DNA of 18,592 bases from an uncultured Thermomicrobia bacterium (lineage in GTDB: Bacteria; Chloroflexota; Chloroflexia; Thermomicrobiales; JALYUS01): the NCBI GenBank assembly GCA_937968015.1, contig CALBSO010000073.1:1-18592 (forward strand), in the 5' to 3' direction. Under the pieces are notes generated by a model. It was given only the letters and a program-made list of their open reading frames with translations. It ran no database searches and was not told the origin of the DNA. The translations under genes were made by a program, and so were the position numbers. Positions 1 to 6,575 of this stretch are shown piece after piece. Every line of letters begins with the position of its first letter. Within the stretch, counting starts at the first letter, position 1.

Positions 1-970
1 GTATCGGTGGGATGGGGGAGGCAGGAACGGTGTGTGGCGTTGCGGGGAGCGATGGGAGGTCGTTACCGGCGGCGCGAATGGAGCAATCGCCGCTGACGCT
101 CTTGACGCGCACCGGGACGCCGCCACCATTGACCGTCAGCGTACGGCTGCGCTTGCCGCCGTCGCTCGTCGCGGGGAGGGCGCATGCGAGATCGCCACTG
201 AGGGTTTTCATCGCGACCGTCATGCGCGTCGCCTCCGGCACAAGGAGCAGGAGATCGCCGCTGACGGTGCTGAAGTCGTACTCGCCGTTCGGCGCGAGGG
301 GGGTCGCGACCTGAAGGTCGCCGCTCGCGGTCTTCGCGCGGCAGGAGGCCAGCGCGGAGGCACGGACCTGACAGTCGCCGCTGGCCGTCGAAACATCGAG
401 GGCGCCGGTGATATGGTCGAGTTCGAGATCGCCGCTCGCGCTCTGGATGTTCAACTCGCCGTCGCCCCGTTCGAGGGTGACATCACCGCTCGCACTCTGG
501 ATGCGTACGCCACCCGCGAGGACGTGGGCGCGGATATCGCCGCTCGCGCTCTGGATCGTTACCCGCCCCGTGAGGCGATCGGCGCGGACATCGCCGCTCG
601 CCGTGCGCGCCCGGATCGTGCCTTCCAGCCGTTCCAGATGCATCGTCGTGCTCGCCCCCTCCGCCTCGATGTCGCTGCGGGCCGGCGTGTGAATCTCCAT
701 GGCGATGCGCACATTGCCGCGCAGTCGGCCGAAGAATGAATCGCCGCGATGCGGCCCGCGCACCTCGGCATGGATCGTATCGCCGCGCTCCTCGAGGATA
801 ATTTCCAGGTCGCGCCCGATCGCGTCCGCCGGGTCACAGGTGATACTCACCGTGACATCGCCGCGTTCCTCGCCATGAATCTGCATGATGCCGCTCGGCG
901 TGCGCGCGACGATCGTCGGCACGGCGCCGGGCGACACAGTGAAGGTCCGTTCAATGCGACCACTTTCCAT
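1..970 (-). CDS. DUF4097-family repeat protein (3' end outside window)
   Basis: The minus frame is open from an ATG at 970 to the window edge, giving 323 codons and no stop. The visible protein has a short N-terminal beta-rich part (about residues 1-115) and then a regular series of [ST][AVL]SGD motifs. They start at residues 123, 141, 159, 177, 195, 214, 235, 256 and 291, the first five spaced exactly 18 residues apart. This is the signature of DUF4097 (YvlB/LiaX C-terminal type, 'putative adhesin') beta-solenoid proteins. There is no signal peptide or membrane segment in the visible part. The start is fixed by overlap: the DUF2089 stop and this ATG share one base (TAATG), so translation is probably coupled. 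Relatives sit in envelope-stress operons; a role here in envelope sensing is inference. The C-terminal end turns Pro/Thr/Ser-rich (residues 305-323) just before the edge. Confidence 0.85.
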   Translation of the reverse strand, partial: MESGRIERTFTVSPGAVPTIVARTPSGIMQIHGEERGDVTVSITCDPADAIGRDLEIILEERGDTIHAEVRGPHRGDSFFGRLRGNVRIAMEIHTPARSDIEAEGASTTMHLERLEGTIRARTASGDVRADRLTGRVTIQSASGDIRAHVLAGGVRIQSASGDVTLERGDGELNIQSASGDLELDHITGALDVSTASGDCQVRASALASCRAKTASGDLQVATPLAPNGEYDFSTVSGDLLLLVPEATRMTVAMKTLSGDLACALPATSDGGKRSRTLTVNGGGVPVRVKSVSGDCSIRAAGNDLPSLPATPHTVPASPIPPI

Positions 971-1476
971 TAGTGATTCTCCGTTCCCGGCGTCTCGCGC
1001 TCGTCCCGCTTGCTTCTCCGGCCGATCCGCATCTCGATGTCGCCGCCCCTGGCGCCGCCGACGCGCAGATACACTGCCGCCTCCCGCGCCGGGATGCGCC
1101 CTGCCGCGACATCGGCGAGGATCGCCCGCCGCTCCTGCTCCGCGCTGACGGGCGCACCCTCGGCGGGCGGTGATGCGTCGGCATACGGGGCGTAACCCAT
1201 CGCGCGGATCACTTCATCGAGCCGGGCGCGGACGGTTGGATACGAGATGCCCAACTCCGCTTCGACATCTTTAATGATGCCCCGGCTCTTCAGGAAGACC
1301 TCCACAAACGCGAGGTGCTCCGGGCTGAGGAGATCGAGGCGACTGCCGCTCCCGAAGGAGAACCGGCCCTCAATGGCGATGCCTGTGGTCGGCCCCTCCA
1401 ACCGGGTGATGACGAGCGGCTCGCCTGTCACCGGGTCCTGCCGGGGGGCGGGATAGACTGGTTTCTCATGTACCAT
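970..1476 (-). CDS. DUF2089 helix-turn-helix regulator with C-terminal SHOCT-like segment
   Basis: The protein has 168 residues. Residues 14-93 follow the DUF2089 pattern: a zinc-ribbon-like N-terminus, then the conserved core with SRGIIKDVEAELGISYPTVR (65-84), a helix-turn-helix typical of this family. Residues 112-141 (ERRAILADVAAGRIPAREAA) resemble the short SHOCT-like helical segment found in front of DUF4097 domains in YvlB/LiaX proteins. The remainder is a basic tail. The usual two CxxC pairs of the zinc ribbon are replaced: the first reads DPVT (14-17) and the second GPTT, so zinc binding is not expected. The frame is open further upstream, but I chose the ATG at 1476 because an AAGGGTG-like ribosome site precedes it and the previous gene stops two bases before it. 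It is probably the regulator of this operon; autoregulation is inference from the palindromic promoter. Confidence 0.85.
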   Translation of the reverse strand: MVHEKPVYPAPRQDPVTGEPLVITRLEGPTTGIAIEGRFSFGSGSRLDLLSPEHLAFVEVFLKSRGIIKDVEAELGISYPTVRARLDEVIRAMGYAPYADASPPAEGAPVSAEQERRAILADVAAGRIPAREAAVYLRVGGARGGDIEMRIGRRSKRDERETPGTENH

Positions 1477-1478
1477 CG

Positions 1479-1682
1479 CTAGAACACCCTTCGGAAACTG
1501 GTGAGGGCGTTGGTCTCCCAGTGTAGCCGCTCCTCCTCCAACTCTTCGTGCAATCGCTGTGCCTGCGCGATGGCGAGTAAGTCCGGCCGCTTCGGCGCGG
1601 GTATCGTGCGCGGCATCGTCACCCGCGCAAGCGACTGCACCCGAAACGTTACCCGCCAGCGTGCCGCAATCGTCAATGTCAT
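1479..1682 (-). CDS. Small hypothetical protein, first gene of the DUF2089 operon
   Basis: This is a 67-residue frame starting at the ATG at 1682, with GGAG eight bases upstream. It stops two bases before the DUF2089 start. I do not recognise the family. The N-terminal half is beta-prone and basic (TIAARWRVTFRVQSLARVTM). The C-terminal half (about residues 38-60) is a charged, likely helical stretch with LHEELEEERLHWE. There is no signal peptide, membrane segment or cysteine motif. An ATG further upstream at 1766 lies in the promoter and is not the start. Its position as the promoter-proximal gene, tightly packed with a regulator and a DUF4097 protein, suggests it works with them, for example as a binding partner; this is inference only. 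Confidence 0.7.
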   Translation of the reverse strand: MTLTIAARWRVTFRVQSLARVTMPRTIPAPKRPDLLAIAQAQRLHEELEEERLHWETNALTSFRRVF

Positions 1683-1737
1683 CGGATTCTCTCCTTCGGT
1701 AGAGCGTACCATCAACAGCGACCTGCCGACAATACGG

Positions 1738-1766
1738 ATCATAACACCACATATTGATTTTGTCAA
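1738..1766 (-). promoter_or_regulatory. Sigma70-type promoter of the DUF2089 operon
   Basis: Read on the minus strand, TTGACA (1761-1766) is followed by a 17-base spacer and TATGAT (1738-1743), close to the ideal housekeeping promoter. The start codon of the 67-aa protein is about 50 bases downstream of the expected start of transcription. The -35 box lies inside a perfect palindrome. Confidence 0.8.
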
Positions 1767-1770
1767 TATG
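1750..1770. promoter_or_regulatory. Perfect palindrome over the -35 box (operator candidate)
   Basis: The arms CATATTGA (1750-1757) and TCAATATG (1763-1770) are exact reverse complements with a 5-base centre. They cover the TTGACA box and part of the spacer. A third related half-site ATATTG follows at 1778-1783, and ATATTAATAT at 1772-1781 is itself a perfect palindrome. This is a typical layout for a repressor site that blocks polymerase; the bound protein is not known, and the adjacent DUF2089 protein is the first candidate. Confidence 0.6.
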
Positions 1771-1802
1771 GATATTAATATTGTTTATCCGGCTCGATCA
1801 TC

Positions 1803-1819
1803 CGACAATCGGATTGTCG
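1803..1819. promoter_or_regulatory. Second palindrome upstream of the DUF2089 promoter
   Basis: CGACAATC (1803-1810) and GATTGTCG (1812-1819) are perfect arms around one central base. The related sequence CCGACAATACGGAT occurs again at 1727-1739, over the expected transcription start, so the promoter is flanked by two copies of CCGACAATnCGGAT (the other at 1802-1814). The sites may be bound by one protein on both sides of the promoter. Confidence 0.5.
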
Positions 1820-1834
1820 AGAAACAACGAGTAC

Positions 1835-1860
1835 AAAAAAATTGGCCTCAGCCCGAGGCA
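1835..1860 (-). terminator. Factor-independent terminator after the NfeD-slipin pair
   Basis: On the minus strand GCCTC (1859-1855), a 5-base loop and GAGGC (1849-1845) form a GC-rich hairpin. It is followed by CCA and then seven T residues (1841-1835). It lies about 70 bases beyond the slipin stop and just before the palindromes of the next operon, so it separates the two transcription units. Confidence 0.75.
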
Positions 1861-1875
1861 GTGCGCGCATATCCG

Positions 1876-1917
1876 GTAGGCTTCAGCCTGCGGTCTCTCG
1901 CGCAGGCTGAAGCCTAC
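1876..1917. repeat. 42-bp palindromic element, intact copy
   Basis: GTAGGCTTCAGCCTGC (1876-1891), a 10-base loop and GCAGGCTGAAGCCTAC (1902-1917) form a perfect 16-bp inverted repeat. It sits between the slipin stop and the terminator. Further copies are at 3891-3932 (same arm and loop lengths) and a half copy at 12175-12190. Confidence 0.85.
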
Positions 1918-1927
1918 GCCACCAACA

Positions 1928-2734
1928 TTAGTCGGCGGCGGCGAGGGGCGGTGCGAGTGGGCGCGTGATCGGCGCATTGCCGGTCATGCTCCCCATCATG
2001 TTGAAGAGATCAATCGGAATGGGGATCACGGTCGTCGCATTGCCGACGCTCGTCATCTCCGTGAGCGTCTGCAAATAGCGCAGTTGGATGGCGATGGGCG
2101 TCTGTCCCATCACGAGCGCCGCATCATGCAATCGTTGCGAGGCCTCGAACTCGCCCTGGGCATGAATAATTTTCGCCCGCTTCTCGCGTTCCGCTTCCGC
2201 CTGCCGGGCCATGGCGCGCTGCATCGTCTGCGGCAGTTCGACATCCTTCAGTTCGACAATGCTCACCTTCACGCCCCACGGCTCGGTCTGCTCGTCAATG
2301 ATCGCCTGGAGGCGGTGATTGATCGCTTCGCGGTCGGAGAGCAGTTGGTCGAGTTCGACTTGCCCGATCACATTGCGGAGCGTCGTCTGGGCGATCTGCG
2401 ACGTGGCACGAACATAATCCGCGATTTGCACGATGGCGCGCTGCGGATCGAGGATGCGGAAGTAGGTGACGGCGTTGACCCGCACGGTGACATTATCCTT
2501 GGTGATGACCTCCTGCGCGGGAATATCCATCGTGACGATCCGCAAATCCACCTTGACCATCCGTTCGACGTACGGAATGAGCAAAATGACGCCCGGCCCG
2601 CGCGCCCCGACGAGGCGCCCGAGCCGAAAGACGACCCCACGTTCGTACTCCTGCACGACTTTAATTGCGGAGAGAATCGTGACGACAACGATGATGACGA
2701 CCGCGACGATGACCGCCAGTGCTGCCTGATTCAT
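1928..2734 (-). CDS. Slipin/stomatin-like SPFH (band 7) membrane protein
   Basis: The protein has 268 residues. One N-terminal transmembrane segment (about residues 4-25) is followed by an SPFH/band 7 domain (about 26-200) with the typical run EYERGVVFRLGRL, GPGVILLIPYVERM, DNVTVRVNAVTYFRILDP and a REAINHRLQAIIDEQTEPWG stretch. The C-terminal part has a charged helix (MARQAEAEREKRAKI) and then a hydrophobic tail. Slipins assemble into ring- or cage-like membrane scaffolds and are paired with NfeD proteins, often with a linked protease; none is seen here. The ATG at 2734 overlaps the NfeD stop by 4 bases (ATGA), with GGAG six bases upstream, so the two are coupled. Length and order are normal for the family. 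Confidence 0.95.
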   Translation of the reverse strand: MNQAALAVIVAVVIIVVVTILSAIKVVQEYERGVVFRLGRLVGARGPGVILLIPYVERMVKVDLRIVTMDIPAQEVITKDNVTVRVNAVTYFRILDPQRAIVQIADYVRATSQIAQTTLRNVIGQVELDQLLSDREAINHRLQAIIDEQTEPWGVKVSIVELKDVELPQTMQRAMARQAEAEREKRAKIIHAQGEFEASQRLHDAALVMGQTPIAIQLRYLQTLTEMTSVGNATTVIPIPIDLFNMMGSMTGNAPITRPLAPPLAAAD

Positions 2735-3291
2735 GGTGTACTCCTCGCTGTTGGTGGGGCATCGTACGCGCCGGGAAGGGGCGGCAGTGTCGTTGCCGTC
2801 TCCGGTGCGCCTTCAACAATCAGTGTCAAGTCATGGACGGCGACGATACGCACCGGCATGCCGATGGGCAGCGTCATCCCCTCCTCGGTCGTCGCGCGCC
2901 ACCGCTCACCATGGACGAAGACCGTCCCGACCGGGGCCAGTTCCTCGCGCACGACGCCGATCTCATTCTCCAGCCCACCCGCGCCCGTCGTGACCGGGCG
3001 ATGACGTACCATGATAATCTCGAAGACGGCCAGCGCCGCAAAGGCGACGAGCGCGAGCACCAGCGCGACGATCAGCACCACGGGCACCGCGCTTCCCGTC
3101 CCCTGCGCCAGCACGATCAGGCCGACGACGAGGATCACCAGCCCGCCGACCGCGACGCTGCCGTGCGTCGGCGCGAAGATTTCCGCGACGAAGAGCAGCA
3201 GCGCGAGGCCAAGCAGGATCGCGCCGACGATGTCCGCGCCGTAATCGCCGAGTTTTGCAAGGATATGAAGACTCGCAACTGCTGTGTTCAT
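2731..3291 (-). CDS. NfeD-family membrane protein (short form, no protease domain)
   Basis: The protein has 186 residues. About residues 20-95 hold three to four closely spaced hydrophobic segments. The C-terminal part (about 105-160) is the OB-fold NfeD domain, with GLENEIGVVREELAPVGTVF and GERWRATTEEG. The N-terminal serine-protease (ClpP-like) part of long NfeD proteins is missing, as in NfeD1b types. It is the upstream partner of the slipin gene and overlaps it by 4 bases. In this family the OB domain is thought to contact the SPFH partner. The start ATG at 3291 has GGAAGG seven bases upstream. A proline/alanine-rich tail ends the protein. Confidence 0.93.
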   Translation of the reverse strand: MNTAVASLHILAKLGDYGADIVGAILLGLALLLFVAEIFAPTHGSVAVGGLVILVVGLIVLAQGTGSAVPVVLIVALVLALVAFAALAVFEIIMVRHRPVTTGAGGLENEIGVVREELAPVGTVFVHGERWRATTEEGMTLPIGMPVRIVAVHDLTLIVEGAPETATTLPPLPGAYDAPPTARSTP

Positions 3292-3548
3292 GGCCCGCCT
3301 TCCTGTGGCAGCGCCGAACCGTCGCCCGTATCAGTATAGTACGAACGGAGTTACGTGGGGGTTGCCGTACGGATACGCGCGCATGTATACGTGACTGATT
3401 CGAGCAGCACGCATCTCTGCCATGCAATGACGGAGCAAGGAGCATCGCCCGGCTTGTGCCGTATCGTGATCTCGCCAAGTGGCGCCAAACCCAGGGAGGG
3501 CGATTCGCGAACCGCCCCTACCAACGGCATTGCGACTGTGGAGGAGTA
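3292..3548. other. Intergenic stretch between NfeD and the typA operon
   Basis: No coding frame here is convincing; frames on both strands are short and have no family signature. On the minus strand TATACT (3333-3338) could be the -10 box for the NfeD gene, but I see no good -35 partner. The stretch ends with an imperfect GC palindrome (3498-3517) downstream of the typA operon. Confidence 0.4.
3498..3517. repeat. Short palindrome downstream of the typA operon
   Basis: GGGCG (3498-3502) and CGCCC (3513-3517) enclose the self-complementary TTCGCGAA (3504-3511) with one A/C mismatch. No T-run follows, so it is not a classical terminator. It resembles dispersed GGGGCG...CGCCC palindromes that I associate with Chloroflexota genomes (recollection, not searched). 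Confidence 0.45.
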
Positions 3549-4412
3549 TTACTGCGGTGATGGATGGAATGAGGCGATGGCGTCCGCGACCTGGATGATG
3601 TAGCCAATACGTTGCTGCCACTGGTGCATGTCCGCGTTCTGGCGTGCGTGCCATGCGTCAATGCCGCCCGCTGCCGCGATTTGATCGCCGTACCGGTCTG
3701 CCGTTTCGTATTCCAAACCCTCACAGGGCAGGTAGCCACAGCGCAAATCGGGCGCGTCGCGGGCGATCAGCGGCCATTCAGCGTGGAAGCCGATGTCGGT
3801 AACGCGCGACTGGGCATGAAGCGCCGCGACGCCGCGCCGCGAGAAGCCCCATGCGCCGGTGCAAATGTCAATCAGCGTCTCCTCGGTGGGGTAGGCTTCA
3901 GCCTGCCCACTTTCTCGCAGGCGAAAGCCCGCGCCACTGGAGAGGAGTCGCCACGGGTCGAGGCCGCCGGTCGTGCGGGCGAAGAGGAGGTTGATCAGTC
4001 GTTCGGTCTCCCGTTGCGCCTCGGGGAGTGATGCCATCGCCCGCGCCGTCCGGCCAAGCAGAAGGAAATCGTGCGCGGCAATCGTCGCGTTCACAACGTC
4101 GAGTTCGTCCGGCCACGCGCGTGCCCAGTGGAGCGCGCTGTCGAAGTCGCAGAGATGGACATACGCCCACTCTGCGTGCGATGCCATCATGCCGAGCGCG
4201 TATGGGCGGGCATTGATGGGAATGTCATCGCCGCTGATGACGGCCACACCATGTCGGTGTAACGCCTCGACGGTCGAGGGCAATGTTGCCTCACCACAAA
4301 TTGCGAAGATTCTGGCGTAATGATGTTGGAGGCGTGGCAGGTCGGCGGGGAGGAGCGCGGCGATGCGCCCTTCCGGATCATGGACGATCCCGAGCAAGGC
4401 AACCTCGCTCAT
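3549..4412 (-). CDS. Glycosyltransferase-like protein of unknown function
   Basis: The protein has 287 residues and I cannot name its family with confidence. Its layout recalls a GT-A fold: an N-terminal beta-alpha start (SEVALLGIVHDPEGR), an acidic HLCDFD motif (91-96) after a hydrophobic strand where GT-A enzymes carry a metal-binding DxD, and a later GAWGFSRRG and GFHAEWPLIA. There is no signal peptide or membrane segment. Its ATG at 4412 overlaps the typA stop (ATGA), so it is translationally coupled to typA. A 42-bp palindromic repeat (3891-3932) lies in frame inside the gene and supplies 14 residues ending in SGQAEAY. The coding frame is intact. The sugar-transfer assignment is inference from motif order only; a structure prediction would settle the fold. 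Confidence 0.7.
   Translation of the reverse strand: MSEVALLGIVHDPEGRIAALLPADLPRLQHHYARIFAICGEATLPSTVEALHRHGVAVISGDDIPINARPYALGMMASHAEWAYVHLCDFDSALHWARAWPDELDVVNATIAAHDFLLLGRTARAMASLPEAQRETERLINLLFARTTGGLDPWRLLSSGAGFRLRESGQAEAYPTEETLIDICTGAWGFSRRGVAALHAQSRVTDIGFHAEWPLIARDAPDLRCGYLPCEGLEYETADRYGDQIAAAGGIDAWHARQNADMHQWQQRIGYIIQVADAIASFHPSPQ
3891..3932. repeat. 42-bp palindromic element, in-frame copy inside a gene
   Basis: The left arm (3891-3906) is identical to that at 1876-1891, the loop is again 10 bases, and the right arm (3917-3932) matches 12 of 16 bases of the intact element. At 42 bp it equals 14 codons, so it does not break the frame of the surrounding gene. Confidence 0.8.
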
Positions 4413-6223
4413 CGCCCATCTTTGCGCATTCGGGCGCGCTCGTTGGCGTCGAGGTACCGCTTGCGGAGACGGAGATTGAGTGGCGTTACTTCCAGCAATT
4501 CGTCGTCATTGAGGAAATCGAGCGACTTATCGAGGCTCATCTCGATCGGCGGCGTCAGCCGGATGGCGATATCGCCCGTCGAGGAGCGCATATTCGTCAG
4601 TTTCTTTTCCTTCGCCACGTTGATCGCGAGGTCGCCCTCGCGCGGCTGCTGGCCGATAATCATGCCCGCGTAGACCGGCGTCTGCGCGTCAATGAAGGTG
4701 ACGCCGCGTTCCTGCGCGTTCTGCAAGCCGAACGTCGTCGAAACACCCGGCTCGGAGGCGACGAGCGCGCCGCCCCGATTGCTTGTGATCTCGCCCGCCC
4801 ACGGCTCGTAGCCGAGCAGGATGCTGCCCATCGTCGCCGTGCCGCGCGTCGCGGTGAGGAGCGCGTTGCGGAAGCCGATCAGCCCGCGTGTCGGCACGGT
4901 GAATTCCATCCGCACGCGTCCCGTCTCATCCTGCCGCAGATCGAGGAGGATCGCCCGGCGCGGACCGAGCAGTTCGTTGACCGGGCCGGTGTACTCGGCG
5001 GTCGTGTCAATCAACAGCCGCTCCATCGGTTCGAGGGTCTTATTCTCCACCTTGCGGAGAATCACCTCCGGGCGCGAGACCTCGAACTCGTACCCCTCGC
5101 GGCGCATCGTCTCGATGAGGACGGCGAGATGCAGTTCGCCGCGTCCCGAGACTTGGAAGACGTCCGCCTGATCGGTGGATTCGACGCGCAGCGAGACATT
5201 CGTCTCCAGTTCGCGCAAGAGGCGATCGCGGATCTGGCGAGAGGTGACGAATTTGCCCTCGCGGCCTGCGAACGGCGAGGTACTGACACCGAAGGTCAGC
5301 CGCAGCGTCGGTTCCTCCACGGCAATCGCGGGCAGCGCTTCAGGGTGATCCGGGTCGGCCAGGGTGTCGGAGATCGTCACCTGCGCAATACCGGTCAGTG
5401 CGACGATATCGCCGGCCTCCGCCCGCTCGACATCCACGCGGCGCAGCCCATCGTAGACCGCGACGTAGGTGATGCGCCCCGGCATCACCGTGCCGTCGAG
5501 CGAGGCGCGGGCGACTGTCTGCCCCGGCGCGATACTGCCCCTGCTCATCCGCCCGACGGCGATTCGCCCCCGGTGCGAGTCATAATCGAGCGAGGCGACG
5601 AGCATCTGAAATGGGCCGTCCGGGTCACCGACAGGCGGCGGGATATATTCGAGGATCGCGTCGAAGAGCGGCCGCAGATCCTCCGCGAGGTCGTTCGGGC
5701 CTGTCCCGGCGCGGCCATCCCGGGCAATGGTGTAGAGGACAGGGAAGTCGAGTTGGTCGGCATCCGTCGCGAGGGCGAGGAAGAGGTCGCTCGTCCGTTC
5801 GAGCACCTCGTCAATGCGCGCGTTTGGGCGATCCACTTTGTTGATGACGACGATTGGGCGCAGGCCGAGCGTCAGCGCGTGCGTGAGGACGGTACGCGTT
5901 TGCGGCATCGGGCCCTCGACGGCATCCACAAGCAGGAGGCAGCCATCGGCCATATTCAGGACGCGCTCGACCTCACCGCCGAAGTCCGCGTGGCCGGGGG
6001 TATCAATGATATTGATCTTGACGCCGTGGTACATCACGGCGGTGTTCTTGGCGAGGATCGTGATGCCGCGCTCTCGCTCCAGCGGGTTGGAATCCATGAT
6101 TAATGTGCCAGCCGAAGCCGGGTCGCGGAAGACGTGCGACTGCTTGAGCAGCCCGTCCACGAGCGTCGTCTTGCCGTGATCAACGTGCGCGATGATCGCG
6201 ACGTTGCGGATCTCGTGTCGCAT
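4409..6223 (-). CDS. typA: Ribosome-associated translational GTPase TypA/BipA
   Basis: The protein has 604 residues from the ATG at 6223, the usual family length. It is an EF-G-like GTPase acting at the 70S ribosome, linked to 50S assembly and stress adaptation. Visible G motifs are AHVDHGKTT (12-20), ERGIT (51-55), DTPGH (74-78) and NKVD (128-131). They are followed by domain II (RGRIAVGRMSRGSIAPGQ), domain III (SGRGELHLAVLIETMRREG) and the TypA-specific C-terminal domain ending in LNLRLRKRYLDANERARMRK. No Shine-Dalgarno site precedes ATG 6223. A TTG at 6268 lies in frame, nine bases after AAGGAAAGG, and would add 15 residues; this is a realistic alternative. The gene is followed by a coupled glycosyltransferase-like gene. 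Confidence 0.97.
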   Translation of the reverse strand: MRHEIRNVAIIAHVDHGKTTLVDGLLKQSHVFRDPASAGTLIMDSNPLERERGITILAKNTAVMYHGVKINIIDTPGHADFGGEVERVLNMADGCLLLVDAVEGPMPQTRTVLTHALTLGLRPIVVINKVDRPNARIDEVLERTSDLFLALATDADQLDFPVLYTIARDGRAGTGPNDLAEDLRPLFDAILEYIPPPVGDPDGPFQMLVASLDYDSHRGRIAVGRMSRGSIAPGQTVARASLDGTVMPGRITYVAVYDGLRRVDVERAEAGDIVALTGIAQVTISDTLADPDHPEALPAIAVEEPTLRLTFGVSTSPFAGREGKFVTSRQIRDRLLRELETNVSLRVESTDQADVFQVSGRGELHLAVLIETMRREGYEFEVSRPEVILRKVENKTLEPMERLLIDTTAEYTGPVNELLGPRRAILLDLRQDETGRVRMEFTVPTRGLIGFRNALLTATRGTATMGSILLGYEPWAGEITSNRGGALVASEPGVSTTFGLQNAQERGVTFIDAQTPVYAGMIIGQQPREGDLAINVAKEKKLTNMRSSTGDIAIRLTPPIEMSLDKSLDFLNDDELLEVTPLNLRLRKRYLDANERARMRKDGR

Positions 6224-6575
6224 CGGGTGCTTGAGCGCGGTCGGTCGTTCCGCGAGGGTTTGCTGCAACGGTATATGCCTTTCCTTCTCAATATATCCCG
6301 CGAGCGCAGACGCCCGCCGACCTGCAAGTATCGCATGTATACGGCGGTTCCGCCACCGCCGCATTGCGATTTCGTGGCTTCACCATCGAAGCAGCAGCAT
6401 GCACGCATGCCGATCTCTCCGTTCCCTATGCTAGACTCGCTCCCGTGCGGACATCTTGCGGGTGTTTTTCGCGACGAAGCGGGGCGGCATGGTCGGTTCG
6501 GCGGTTGAGGGCGCATGTGAGGCTCGTTTCAGTCGGCACGGCCTCATGCAAGGGGGCTTTGCCGCAGCCGTTGTC
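6224..6575. other. typA leader and intergenic region
   Basis: No convincing gene is present. The minus strand carries the typA leader with AAGGAAAGG before the alternative TTG start at 6268, and a possible extended -10 promoter. The plus strand is open from a TTG at 6456 into the amine oxidase remnant, but that N-terminal part has no recognisable motif. GGCGGTTCCGCCACCGCC near 6343-6360 can fold as a small hairpin. Confidence 0.4.
6327..6335 (-). promoter_or_regulatory. Possible extended -10 promoter for typA
   Basis: On the minus strand TGCGATACT matches an extended -10 (TGn plus GATACT). It lies about 100 bases before the ATG at 6223 and about 60 before the TTG at 6268. No good -35 box is visible. 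Confidence 0.3.

Noticed and set aside
32..739. A plus-strand frame with DIAARALD-like repeats
   Set aside because: The repeats are the antisense reading of the SASGD repeats of the DUF4097 gene.
3355..3603. An 82-codon plus-strand frame after the NfeD gene
   Set aside because: No family signature, partial overlap with the convergent gene's end, and it contains the GC palindrome at 3498-3517.
4283..6103. A 606-codon plus-strand open frame
   Set aside because: It lies antisense to typA, is extremely rich in Arg, Asp and Glu, and has no family motif; GC-rich codon bias of typA keeps the opposite frame open.
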